DNA of 64,000 nt, from assembly GCA_026545765.1 (NCBI GenBank), contig CM048844.1, positions 3,348,001 to 3,412,000 on the forward strand, written 5' to 3'. The translations under genes were made by a program, and so were the position numbers. Of this stretch, positions 53,190-63,655 are shown piece by piece. Source of the DNA: Plantago major (Eukaryota; Streptophyta; Magnoliopsida; Lamiales; Plantaginaceae). The stretch's first letter is position 1, and each line of letters begins with the position of its first letter. Under the pieces are notes generated by a model, which saw only the letters and a list, made by a program, of their open reading frames with translations, was not told the origin of the DNA and did no database searches.

Positions 53190-56100
53190 ACCGTAAATTC
53201 ATAAGCCCCCATGTATCTTGAATATTTTTTCATGAAATATATATCATATATGCTAAAAAAGAAAAAAAAAAAAAGTAATTAGAGACCGCTATTATTTATG
53301 ATTGTGAGACCACCCACCACCTAACTTTTCTAAGTAAGGAATTAATTTCTATTTCATCCACATACTATTTAATTTAGTGTGACATTTACGGACTCACTTG
53401 CAAATAAATCTCTTAACCAAGTCATACAAATTAGTGTTACGCTTTACCGATTTATACTCCCTCCATTTGATAAGTGAAATCAGAACTTCTATTTTGTGGG
53501 TTAGAAAACTTTTAATTGAACATGAAATATGAAACGTTATGAAGGTTCATCAGGTTTCATTGTAATAAGGAGTAAAAGGCTATCCAAGAACTCCATTCTA
53601 TGTAAGTTGTTACATTTGATTTCCACATGCAAATACTCCATCCGTTCCATAGATCTCTTGCTATTTACTTTTTGCACAATTTTTAAAAAGTTTGATTAAA
53701 AAATGTTTTATATAGATAAAGTAATAAGTGTATGGTAAAAAGTAAGAAAGAGAATTAATAAAGTATGAAAGAGAGTGATTAAAATATTAATAATGGGTAT
53801 AGTGGGTTTTCATAAAAGGAAATGAAAAGTTTTTAATGAATCGCACAAAATGGAAAAACGGAAAGTTTCTAATGTAGTGGAGGGAGTACTATGATGGTTA
53901 TTCACGAAATTGTAAATTTTAACTTTTAGAATAATTTTTTGTAGAGGTTTCCAATTCAAATTTCCAAAAACTTCAAACTTATCCAATTTAATTTAAAATC
54001 CCTGAAATAATCAACCACGTTATAAGCTTTTTAATGACTAAATCTGAATGAATGGTGAACAAATTAACTTGGGCTTAATGTTTCTGAAGTGGGCCAAACT
54101 GAATGAACGAAACGTGGGCCTCCACGAAACTTGAGCTTTCAGAAGTTGATGGCCCTGCGTCTGATCCAAGTTCCAGGTATTGTTTGATCCCTTTACGTGA
54201 ATATTTGAGTTCCTCGTAGTCCGATACCCGTCTCAAAATTTTAATTCAAACAGAGTTGCGACACTATATTAACTCAGGATCGCTGAGTTACAACTTACAA
54301 CATCATACTATTAACTCAATTCTCTTTGAATTACAACATTGTATCAACCCATGATAGTCTTTTTAAAAATATTTGGTGTCAAATGTTCCAGTTAACCTAT
54401 ATTTCGATTTGTCTAAATTCTGAAAGCATACTCACAATGTGAGGCTTCAGTTTTTTTCACGCTAAAACTGCCTTATTCCATTTGAACACACAATTACAAA
54501 TACCATCAACCTTCCAATTTGTATACTCTTGACCAAAAAATTGATCGGAAGTTACAAGCATTGTTGGATTTTCAGTTTTGCCGGTCGTAGGAATTGCAAG
54601 TTAGACCCTGTAATATTTTAAATACAATATTTGACAAAAATATCCGTGAAATCAAACTTTAGAAATCGAAACTAATCTACTATACCTTAACAATATTACA
54701 ATTCAAGAAAAAAATTAAAAGAATCTTAATCCTGATTTTTCACATTAACGGAGTTTCAAAACTCCATCAACTTTTTAGTTATTCTTTATGATAAAACTAA
54801 ATTCAATAGATAATAGTATTAGAATTGCACATCAACATTACGTGTACGCTTATATCACACACAAGAGGTAGTCTTGACTCTTGATCAAGTCACTTCTAAG
54901 TACAATGTTTAACCAAGGTTGACATAGGTCCAGATTTTTAGTCCACTTTACATGCCAAAAGAGAGGTTCCATTGGATGACGAATTCACTAGTCCCCATAT
55001 GTATCTTGAGCACTTGCTTTCTTGGCCAGAATATATGCCACTTGATGCAAAAGGTTAGACATATCCTCATTCGATCAGACCAGTCGACATTCATGTATAG
55101 GAATAAATACAAAATGTGCGCAAAGAGATGAAGTCGAAGGTTCAAATTAACACAATATCGTTCTCTCGGAAACTTACACTATATCAAAATTATTATCCGA
55201 TTTTTATTTAACGTATCATTACTTGTGAGCTAAGGAGGAGGCTAAATATACATGATACATAAATATACATTTCGTGCAAAAGGTCCAAAAGTGTAAAGAT
55301 TAGTTTGCATTCTCTAAAGAAGAAATGCGTGTAATAGCCGCGTATAAAAATAAACAATCGAAAGATTAGGAATATTCCTTTGAAGAGATATGTCCTGTCC
55401 AGAATGTGAAGAAGAAAAAGAGGAGTCATTAATTCTGCTTTTCCCTTGTTTGACATCAATTTGACAAGTTGTATTCATCACACTGCACGTCCAATTATCA
55501 AGTTGTGCAAAAACTATTATTGAATGATTGGTTAACGATTAAAATCATATAAATCTGGTTAAAATCAACTAAAAATCTATTAAATTTTAATCGCTATCCA
55601 ATAAATCTATTAGATTTGAAGTTTCATATTGATATGTTCCACGTGTTATAGTAAAATAGTGTTCAATCGTCAATGTTCACAATGTTACTTGAAATGTATC
55701 TAGAGAAAATTTAAAAGCTAATTCCTTTCTTTTTATTCTTTGCTTTGGGTTTTACTAGTAGGGAAGGAAACCATCCTATCACCTTCCTCACTTATTACCA
55801 CCTTGAATAATCCTCCTCCAATAATACTTCCTAGACATCAACTCATTCAAATTGCATTTCCCAAACCTACCCTTCTTCTTTTCCACCCCTTACCTTCAAC
55901 GATAAATAAAAAATCTAAGAAACTATTTTCTATTTTATTCAATCTCTCCGTACCGAATTTGTTAACACGTTTATAATCCCTTAATCGTTGATATATAATG
56001 ATGCAACATGATGAATTGATGATATATAAATAATCATCTCACCCTTAAGAAAATGAACTTAAAGTTTCATCGATTATTAAGGTCGAACTCATAAACAAAA

Positions 56101-56505
56101 TCTTGAAGGTACAAAAACGTTATTTTAAAATTTAAATTTCGGGGCAAACTGCAACAAAAAATGAAAAATTTAAACATTTAAAACTAGAATATGCTAATTT
56201 GAAAACGTAGAAAGGCCCACTTCAGCCTTGTGAGTTTTCCTAACATATTTACACACCTAAATTAGACCTAGTTCAAAAAATAAGTCTAATTATCAACTAC
56301 CATAAACATTGCTTAGACTAAGTCATATCTCAACAATCTAAGGTACTTTAGTAGATTAGGGATTAAATGCCTAACCCCAAAAAAGTTGACAAATTGCACA
56401 AAACTAGTAAGGTAGATTATAGATTGTTTTATCCATGATAAATCAGGATATGGCAAGACACTATAACATGATGTAATATATACTAAACCGACGACTATAG
56501 AGTAA
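53190..56505. other. Intergenic between F-box relic and SRC2-like gene
   Basis: No supportable gene. One full Stowaway MITE (53636-53886) and a one-ended fragment starting at 53457 (CTCCCTCCATTTGATAAG) lie at the left. The rest is AT-rich with only short chance frames. Confidence 0.5.
53636..53886. mobile_element. Stowaway-like MITE
   Basis: 251 bp between TA dinucleotides. Left end CTCCATCCGTTCCATAGATC; right end TTTCTAATGTAGTGGAGGGAG. Internal TTTTTGCACAATTTT and CGCACAAAATGGAAA blocks pair as subterminal inverted repeats. Confidence 0.75.
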
Positions 56506-56638
56506 GGCTTTGTTCTTTTCAACTGAAAATTCATTCAGTTCAGTTCAGTTCCATTCAGTTCAGTTCATTTCAGTTCTGCTTAGTTATATTTTATACTACA
56601 ATTCAGTTCAGTAAATTTCAGTTGAAGATAACAAAGCC
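56506..56638. mobile_element. TAA-flanked hairpin MITE, copy 5
   Basis: 133 bp between TAA triplets. Left end GGCTTTGTTCTTTTCAACTG; right end CAGTTGAAGATAACAAAGCC. The core has CAGTTCAGTTC runs around TTAGTTATATTTTATACTAC. It lies about 140 bp upstream of the TATA box of the SRC2-like gene. Confidence 0.85.
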
Positions 56639-56775
56639 TAAGCTTCAAAGGTTAGCAAAATGATTTTCAAGGGGGAAAAGTGTCTTTTCACATATGTGCA
56701 ACAATTCAAACCGCACGTTCCAGATAGTCTCAAAATCCAATAGCAAATTAGCAAAACAATCCTTTTCACTTTCAC

Positions 56776-56783
56776 TATATAAA
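56776..56783 (+). promoter_or_regulatory. TATA box of the SRC2-like gene
   Basis: TATATAAA, 96 bases above the ATG, giving a predicted start near 56808 and a leader of about 70 bases. The spacing is typical for a plant gene without a leader intron. Confidence 0.7.
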
Positions 56784-56878
56784 CGCTCCAAAACACAATC
56801 CTCTGTTTCTCCATCATATTCCAGAAACACCATATATTCTTCCCAAAAATCCTTCACCAGAACCACGAGAACACAAAC

Positions 56879-58031
56879 ATGGCTTCCAGATACGAAGTAG
56901 AACTAACCATAACCTCAGCCAAGGACCTCAAGAACGTAAACTGGCGCCACGGCAGCCTCAAACCTTACGCTGTCGTCTGGATTGACCCGAACAACAAGCT
57001 ATCCAGCCATATTGACGAGGAAGGCGATACGTGCCCCTACTGGGACGAGAAGCTTACAATTCCGTTCACCACTCCGATCGAGGAGTCCACACTCCACGTG
57101 GACATTGTCCATGCTGGAGCAGGTGAGGATACCAAGCCTCTGATCGGCTCGGCTAAGCTGAAACTTGTTGATGTAGTCGATGATGTTGGGTTGGAAACCC
57201 GAGCCGAGAGGAAGCTCGAGCTGAAGCGCCCTTCCGGCAGGCCGCATGGGAAGGTAAGACCTGGATAACACGCTTTAAGATTTATAAATTCGCGTTTATA
57301 TGGTGTGATAGAATTGCATTTCATATAAAATCTCGAACTTGGATATGAACGTTTGCCAAAGTATCTCATAACTAGAAACTACTGAAGATGTTGTATTCGA
57401 TCTGAGATTTTCAGATGTTAAAAGTAATCAGTGTGACATACTCTCATATAGAAGCAGTCAACATGATCAATATTCATGTCCTAATTATATCATTTTTGTT
57501 ATTTAAAAGGTGGAAGTCAAGGTCGTTGTGCGTGAGCCGCAGCGCTACCGTGGGGCTGATCCTTACCAATCGACGTATGGAGTTCCTTACGGTGCACCTC
57601 CGGCTTATGCGGCTCCACCAGCAGGGTATCCTTCTTCCTATGGAGCTCCACCGAGTTACGGGCAGGGCACCTACGCGCAGCCTGGATATGAGCAGGGTGC
57701 ATACGTGCAGCCTGGATATGGGCAGGGTGCATACGTGCAGCCTGGATATGGGCAGGGTGCATATGGTCAGCCTAGTTACGGGCAACCTGGATACGTGCAG
57801 GGTGGGTACGATAGGGGGCAGCAGGAGTATGTGGTGGAAGAGGAGAAGAAGAAGAGTAAGTTTGGGGGGATGGGAACGGGATTGGCAGTAGGCGCGGTGG
57901 CAGGGGTGTTGGGCGGAATAGCCCTGACGGAGGGATTTGATGCTCTAGAGGATAAGTTTGAGGACGACGTGGCTGACAAGGTGGAGGATGATTCGGGGTA
58001 TGATTACAATGGAGGAGATGACGATTACTAG
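56879..58031 (+). CDS. SRC2: C2-domain protein, SRC2-like
   Basis: Two exons (56879-57253 and 57510-58031) join in phase 0 into 298 aa. Residues 1-125 form a C2 domain: [18 protein letters not shown], then [11 protein letters not shown] and [11 protein letters not shown], then KPLIGSAKL. Such domains bind phospholipid, often with calcium. Residues 126-235 are Pro/Tyr/Gly/Gln-rich, with a ten-residue repeat [10 protein letters not shown] around 176-215. A KKKSKFGG segment leads to a Gly/Ala-rich hydrophobic stretch ([19 protein letters not shown], 246-264) that may contact membrane, then an acidic tail ending GGDDDY. The layout matches the SRC2 family (soybean 'regulated by cold 2' and relatives), linked to cold and membrane trafficking. 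Role here is inferred from the family. Both exons look intact. Confidence 0.9.
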
Positions 58032-58339
58032 GACTATTTAGATGATATCGGACAAAGTTTGCCTGTGAGAAATGTGAGAATTCATGAAGAACTTGTTAAG
58101 TGATGTACGTACCTTGTTTTTCTTTCTGATACAGTGTTATCTGATTTTGCTCTGTTATAGTAGTAATGTGCCTATCATATTGGTTACATAGATGCATTAC
58201 ACAGCAATTGACAGTCAACATGAGTAGTAAATCCATATCAGTTCAAGAAATGAATATAGTTCTACACTTGTCTTATGTTACAATTTACATACAAATTATT
58301 TCTCAATCAACTTCTGGCAATAATAACATGAAGCAAATC

Positions 58340-58710
58340 ATTACATAGGCTCTCTTGTTCGGTTTTTATTTCCTCCACTGATTCTTCAGCAGCCCAGCAA
58401 TCTTCAAGAACCAATTTCTGTAGTGTTTTGATTTCTCCAATTCCTGCTGGAATCTCCTCCAACAGCCAACATCTCTTAATAATTAGGGTCTCAAGCTATG
58501 GAAAATGTTTGCTTTCTGCTCGCCATTCCTTGAAGCGTAACCTTTGCATTTGGAGGTACTTCAGTTGAACAAACTCTCCTTCAATTGGTTCCCATTCATT
58601 TCCACTAACCGCTTCCCGTTTCAGTTTTAGAACCTCAAGGTTTGGTAATGATCCGACAAAAGACATGTTCTCCACAGGCATTTGAGTCCATTCCAAAGAC
58701 AATTACTGTT
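58340..58710 (-). pseudogene. Detached 3' LRR end of an NLR gene
   Basis: The minus-strand frame reads LEWTQMPVENMSFVGSLPNL, EVLKLKREAVSGNEWEPIEG and FKEWRAESKHFP, typical of the last LRRs of an R1-type NLR. It then meets an in-frame TAG (58496-58498), after which the same frame continues LETLIIKRCWLLEEIPAGIG and KTLQKLVLEDCW. It cannot simply be the next exon of the NLR at 59196-61142: the exon-like AG here leads into an in-frame TAA for the phase required. A leader-like block (58740-58880) directly upstream suggests the remains of a second, mostly deleted NLR gene. Confidence 0.65.
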
Positions 58711-58739
58711 AAAAGTACAAATCCAGGTCTAAAGGATAT

Positions 58740-58880
58740 ATAATTACCTGAATTCTAATAAATGTGAACTTGCAACAGTGTCATGAGTAGGTGACAATGA
58801 TGAGGAGCTGAACTTTCAGCTGATTCTAACAATGGAGTTCGTTGAGGAATTTCGTCGAATACACAAGTTAGTGTAGAGAA
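58740..58880 (-). repeat. Copy of the 62.2 kb block (possible NLR leader exon)
   Basis: About 140 bp matches 62201-62340. Shared strings include TAATTACCTGAATT, CTTGCAACAGTGTCATG, GATGAGGAGCTG and AACAATGGAGTTCGTTGAGG. In both, the minus strand ends in a splice-donor-like CAGGTAATTA. Confidence 0.75.
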
Positions 58881-59195
58881 AGTCAAACTTTCTCCTTACC
58901 TGAAACTGAAAAGTTAGCTTTGTTGAAAACCGTAGTGGTACCATATGAGTTGCATGAAGAAGTTGATGATCATAGTCCTTCAGTTCAATGAGACAACGCA
59001 ACGGTTGACAAATTTGGTCGAGCAGAGAAGAAATCTAAGGCATTACACCTACGGAACAGTTCAAAACAGAAACAGAAAATCAAAACTCTACAAGTCTTGT
59101 CCAATTGATAGCAGTTTGGAAGAAGATCAGGCTCGACTTTACATTTCCTGTTCCCCTTCTTTCTCCCTTTCCGGTCTGGTCTGAAACCAAATTGT

Positions 59196-61142
59196 TTACC
59201 TCAGCTTCAACTTCCTCAGGTTTGAAAGTTTTGCAGTCACGCTCCCGTTCAAAACCAAATTGTTTACCTCGGTTAGTGTTTGAAGGCTGGAACATCTGAT
59301 CTCCTTGAGTGCTGGACGTAGCAATCTGCTTCCTTTGACTAAATTAAGATGTCTTAGGCATCGCATCTCCCATATTCCAGCTGGCAAAACCAATGTGCTG
59401 GCACCAAACTCAGTCAGCCAATCTCCACTAAAAACAAGCGTCTCAAGATTTTGTAGTTCGGATATTGATTCACCAACCGTTAGTGGTGGTCGTTCCAATC
59501 TTCCGGAAGAAAGGTGAATGTGAAGGTACTTCAAGTTGGTCAGGTAATATAGATTGTCGAGTTGAAGTTCCTCAGTAATACAAACTTTACCCAACACCCT
59601 GATTAAACTAAAAGCTATAATGACATCCAACACGTCTTCATTCTGATCGTATCGAAGAGAACGGACATGTCTGTGGCAAACTAGTTCCCTGGGAAAACAA
59701 TATGAATCAATACTTGCTCTGCGCAGGTCATAATTGGAATATCTGTCCCTCAAAGGAGAAGAGTGCGTGATATGAAGGTAAAATTTCTCTTTGTGTGCTC
59801 TTCTTAAACTCAGATCCCGTAGGACATCGTGAATGCTGCAAGTTTTGATTCTCCCATCAGGCTTCTTCTTCTGGACCAAAACAAGGCTTCTGGCTACAAG
59901 CTCCTCCAAGTATTCCTCTGCAACTTCCTCCATTTCTTTAGATCCTCTAGGTTTTAAGAATCCTTCGGCTGCCCATAACCTCACAAGTTCCTCGGTTCGA
60001 ATCTCACAGTCTTCCCTGAAAAGTCCGAAATACAGGAAGCATGCTTTTAAGTAAGGAGGTAAGTTGGTGTAACTTAAAGCAAGAATACTGAACAATTGAT
60101 CGTCAATTGCAGCCATTTCTGATGTAGTATCTCTTGCAACTTGTTTCCAATATTCTTCTGTCATGTTGAATTTGAGAAGTCCTGCCATTGCAACTACTGC
60201 CAGCGGAAGTCCTCTGCAGTTTCTTGAAATTGTTCTTCCAAGATCTTCAAGTTTATTAGACCAATGGATGTTTCTGCCCATTTTTTCTTGCAACAGATCC
60301 CAACTCTGCTCATCCTTCAGGAACTGCATTTCATGTATATGACTCGAAGAGCCAACATATGCAGCCACATCTAACAGCCTCGTAGTTACAATGATGCGAC
60401 TGCCTTTGTTATCATCGTAAAATGCATTCTTGACACCATCCCATGCTTTTACATCCCACATGTCATCAAGCACGATAAGAAATCTCCGGCCAATCAATCT
60501 TTTATGCACACACTCTATCAGTCTACCATCAGGCTCATTTTGTTGGTCCGAAATGACGCTTAGTGTTTGGATGTTCGTAGACAGCTCTAGCAAGATAGTC
60601 TTCCCAATTCCTCCCATCCCAGTGATGGGAACGATCTTGAGGTTAGACCCTCTTCCAAAAATCCAATCCATTATCTCGTTCTGATTGAAAGCTAGCTTGG
60701 CAGTAGGCGCCTCACTTGAAGAACTTCTTGTGGTCAAAGGATGACTTGCTCCTGATGTATGTTTGTACTGGAGATTGGTCTCTTTCATTTCCATTGTCTC
60801 CTCTAGAAGGATATGAATTTCTCTAGCACAACCAGCAAACGAGGATGGAGTTATTGCCACTGGGGATTGAGCCTTCGCTACTGGAGAAGATCGCATGCAT
60901 AAAAAGCTTGTAAACTTCACAAAGAAGGAGCTGGGAGTGTAATCTTCAATGCTGTCTTCACCATCTTCAATGATATCCTCCAGCTTGTAGGAAAGATCTT
61001 CTAGCAGATTTTGCAGGCGACCGATCTCTTCATGTAGAATCATCATCTGCTCTGTGCTATAAAAGAGACCGTACTCTCGTTTCTGGGACAGGGTTAGATC
61101 AATAACCTTGGAAAGAGATACAAGAGCTGCATATGCTGCCAT
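59196..61142 (-). CDS. CC-NB-ARC-LRR resistance-type protein, R1-like, shortened
   Basis: One exon, 648 aa. NLRs of this type sense pathogen effectors in the cytosol. The N-terminal coiled coil is short, with an EDVID-like LEDIIEDGEDSIED at 54-67. The NB-ARC has the P-loop GMGGIGKT (175-182), kinase-2 FLIVLDDMWD (221-230), RNBS-B GSRIIVTTR (247-255), CRGLPLA (309-315), RNBS-D CFLYFGLFREDCEI (368-381) and an MHD-like IHD (437-439). Only about 38 residues separate P-loop and kinase-2, and the RNBS-A motif (FxxxxWVxxS type) is absent, pointing to an in-frame deletion. The LRR part is brief and ends at AAG CTG AGG TAA. CTGAG followed by GTAAAC could also be a splice donor. It may be a non-functional or regulatory remnant; transcription is unknown. 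Confidence 0.85.
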   Translation of the reverse strand: MAAYAALVSLSKVIDLTLSQKREYGLFYSTEQMMILHEEIGRLQNLLEDLSYKLEDIIEDGEDSIEDYTPSSFFVKFTSFLCMRSSPVAKAQSPVAITPSSFAGCAREIHILLEETMEMKETNLQYKHTSGASHPLTTRSSSSEAPTAKLAFNQNEIMDWIFGRGSNLKIVPITGMGGIGKTILLELSTNIQTLSVISDQQNEPDGRLIECVHKRLIGRRFLIVLDDMWDVKAWDGVKNAFYDDNKGSRIIVTTRLLDVAAYVGSSSHIHEMQFLKDEQSWDLLQEKMGRNIHWSNKLEDLGRTISRNCRGLPLAVVAMAGLLKFNMTEEYWKQVARDTTSEMAAIDDQLFSILALSYTNLPPYLKACFLYFGLFREDCEIRTEELVRLWAAEGFLKPRGSKEMEEVAEEYLEELVARSLVLVQKKKPDGRIKTCSIHDVLRDLSLRRAHKEKFYLHITHSSPLRDRYSNYDLRRASIDSYCFPRELVCHRHVRSLRYDQNEDVLDVIIAFSLIRVLGKVCITEELQLDNLYYLTNLKYLHIHLSSGRLERPPLTVGESISELQNLETLVFSGDWLTEFGASTLVLPAGIWEMRCLRHLNLVKGSRLLRPALKEIRCSSLQTLTEVNNLVLNGSVTAKLSNLRKLKLR

Positions 61143-61149
61143 TGTAGGA

Positions 61150-61655
61150 ATACGAGTTTTAGGTAAGAAGAGGAGTGCTCAGGATGATGGAAGTTAAGTT
61201 GAAATGTATGGTGAGAGAAGGAAATCAGGAAAGAGATAGCAATGTTTGGTTGATCAGTAAAAAGCAAGGATAACAAACCAGTGGAAATAAGACTTGGTTG
61301 TTAATTGATGAATGATGAAGGTAAGGATAGCTATTCTGGAAAGGTGGATGATGAGGAACACTGAAAGATAAGGAGGACCATATATTTCCATATGATATGG
61401 ACTTTAGAACATTACAGATCATTTACACTTTTAGAAAGATTAGTACTTAGAATACACCAAACCCTGTCCATTCTTGAGCCGATTTTGTGTGCCAGGTTCG
61501 ATAGAACCGTTCTAACTGGTACCAAATGCACGCTAAAGGAAGAATCAAACAGAAAGCAAGGCCTAATTAAATCAAATGCAAATACGCAGCTAAAGTATCT
61601 ACAATGAAACATACTCCCTCTGTCTCATTTAAAAAGTATGGTACAAGTTTGGGTA
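61150..61655. other. Upstream region of the NLR gene
   Basis: The sequence just above the ATG is pyrimidine-rich on the minus strand. I see no certain TATA box or acceptor. A one-ended Stowaway-like start lies at 61614 (CTCCCTCTGTCTCATTTAAA). Confidence 0.4.
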
Positions 61656-62080
61656 TCAAAGCTGATAGTCTACTTTAAGCACAATATATATACGGCCTAC
61701 ATAAAGTCTGCAACAGTCGGTTCATATGCTTTTTTACCAGGGGATGATTCATAGAGGAATAAAAGATGTAAGGAATCATATACATAAAAGAAATCCAAAA
61801 AAGCAAACAGAGAAGCTCCATAAATTGAAACTTATTGCCTTCAGAAACAAAGCTGAGAGTTTACTTTAAGCCACCATATTATATGGCCTACATAAAATCC
61901 AAAAGATACAGCTTAAGATTCTTACCATCACTATAGAAAACTCGGTCACATACTTTCTTAGCAGGGGATGATTTACAGAGGCCTTAGAGATGTAAGGAAT
62001 CATATACTCCTACGTAATAAATCATAGAAAAAAATAAAAAAACCCAAAAGACAAACAAAGAAGCTCTATACTAAATGCCT
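61656..62080. repeat. Tandem duplication, unit about 190-200 bp
   Basis: Two adjacent units, from about 61656 and 61846, share CAAAGCTGA-AGT-TACTTTAAGC, GGCCTACATAAA, CAGGGGATGATT, AGATGTAAGGAATCATATAC and AAGCTC. The second unit has a small insertion. Noncoding; it lies in the NLR 5' region. Confidence 0.75.
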
Positions 62081-62200
62081 AAAGCTCAAGAATACGAAAT
62101 AGGAGTAATAAACAAACTTGAATTTATAGTTATAATCAACTCTAAGATATCAGCCACAACCAAACGTTATATATTAATCCAGGGCTAAAGGAAACAATAA

Positions 62201-62340
62201 TTACCTGAATTTTGATAAATGTGGGCTTGCAACAGTGTCATGGGTAGCTGATGATGATGAGGAGCTGCATTTTCAGTTGATTTCAACAATGGAGTTCGTT
62301 GAGGAATTTCATCGAACAGGAACAAGGTGAGTGTAAAGTT
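62201..62340 (-). repeat. Probable leader exon of the NLR (duplicated at 58.7 kb)
   Basis: The minus strand reads to CAAAATTCAG followed by GTAATTATTG, a good donor. It could be a noncoding first exon of the NLR whose ATG is at 61142. See the matching block at 58740-58880. An open frame through it (DEIPQRTPLLKSTENAA) is not obviously part of a known domain. Confidence 0.5.
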
Positions 62341-63176
62341 GATTAAAGGAATAATTACAGAGGGGGCATCTATCACCCTTTTCAGATAGTGTTTAACGTT
62401 TAGGTCCCTAATATTTAAAATATTACACTAAAGGACAACTTTCTCTTTTTTATGTTGACTTTCGTAAAATAGTCGAAATATGCCCCCATTCATTAATGAA
62501 TAAACCATTTATTTGTAAATGTAATTTTTTATTTATTACACGTGTGACTCAAAACTTTCAAATTTTTATAAACAATATTGAAGCACTAAAATTCTAATAA
62601 ACATACCCCAAAAATTTATTTTTGTAATAGTTCTAACATTTCTTCTTTCTTTGGTTAATCGAAAAGGAGAATCCATGGATCGATATCTCAATTATCCTAA
62701 TTGTGTATATTGCTCTTATAAAAATTAAGACATCTATAGTTTAGACGGTGCGAATTGCTTTTGGTATTTTTGTTTAGTTTGACTTTAAATACAATATAAT
62801 TTATATTCCTTCTACAAGTATTCATCAGATCTCCTTTTCATCTTATTGGTGACAGAGGGAGCTTAGAATCGGAAGCTCCATGTATATTTTAATTTTTTTA
62901 ATTTGAGAAAGAAGTAGGGTTGCAATTAAAAATATAATTAAAAGTTCGGGGTTGGTTTACTAAAATTGAAATTTTTGAGCCAACTGCTTAATAAAATGAT
63001 ACATGAAATTGGAAAGAAAAGTAAAAATGAAAGGGTAAAATTGTAATGTAATTGATGAGAGTTGACTTTTGTGCTTTGTTGTAAATACTTATATTTCATA
63101 AGTCATATTTTGTCCTTCAACGTAATATTTCAAACATTAGGGACCTAAGTGTTCTGTGATTATATTAAAAGGGTGT

Positions 63177-63302
63177 CGTCAGATGTAAATCGCCCTAATT
63201 ACAAATTAGTGTAATTTTCAAAAACTTCTTACACTCGTCAGATGTAAATCGCCCTAATTACAAATTAGTAAATTAGTGTAATTTTCAAAAACTTCTTACA
63301 CT
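63177..63302. repeat. Tandem duplication of 59 and 67 bp
   Basis: Two head-to-tail copies of CGTCAGATGTAAATCGCCCT continuing AATTACAAATTAG...TTCAAAAACTTCTTACACT. The second copy has an 8-bp internal duplication (AAATTAGT). Confidence 0.9.
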
Positions 63303-63432
63303 TTAGTTATACATAAAAAAAAAAAAACTTCCTTCAAATTGGTGATAAACTTCCTACAAATTAGTGATTTTATTATTTTTAGTAAATTTGAAATTAAATA
63401 CACCATTATTGATAAAAATAAAGAGTAAGTCT

Positions 63433-63655
63433 CCTAAGAGACGGTGTTTAAATAATTTATCTAGAGACGAACCTATATTGTCAAGAAAATCATTGATATT
63501 ATTAATCAAAACACATATGTTCATAACATTGGTGTTTTTTCATATTACAACAAGACTTATGTCATTAACAACATAGACGTTTTGATTAATAACATGGATG
63601 TTTTTATTGATAACATAAGTCGTCTTTGGATAAGTTATCTAGAGACCGTCTCTTA
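63433..63655. mobile_element. Inverted-repeat element (MITE-like)
   Basis: The left end reads TAAGAGACGGTGTTTAAATA and TTATCTAGAGAC. The right end is the inverse, GTTATCTAGAGACCGTCTCTT. Between them lie inverted pairs such as ACATAGACGTTTTGATTAAT / ATTAATCAAAACACATATG. I could not identify a clean target-site duplication, so the superfamily is open (Mutator-like is a guess). Confidence 0.55.

Noticed and set aside
57474-57785. Antisense frames over SRC2 exon 2, and a 158-codon sense frame at 57415-57891
   Set aside because: Repetitive Pro/Tyr/Gly codons leave other frames open by chance; the C2-containing frame with matching splice phase is the real one.
59196-59205. Splice donor CTGAG/GTAAAC ending the NLR exon and joining to the 58.7 kb LRR piece
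   Set aside because: The exon ends in a phase that would read the TAA just after the only good acceptor (TTTTAACAG), and the downstream piece carries its own TAG. I kept the two as separate features.
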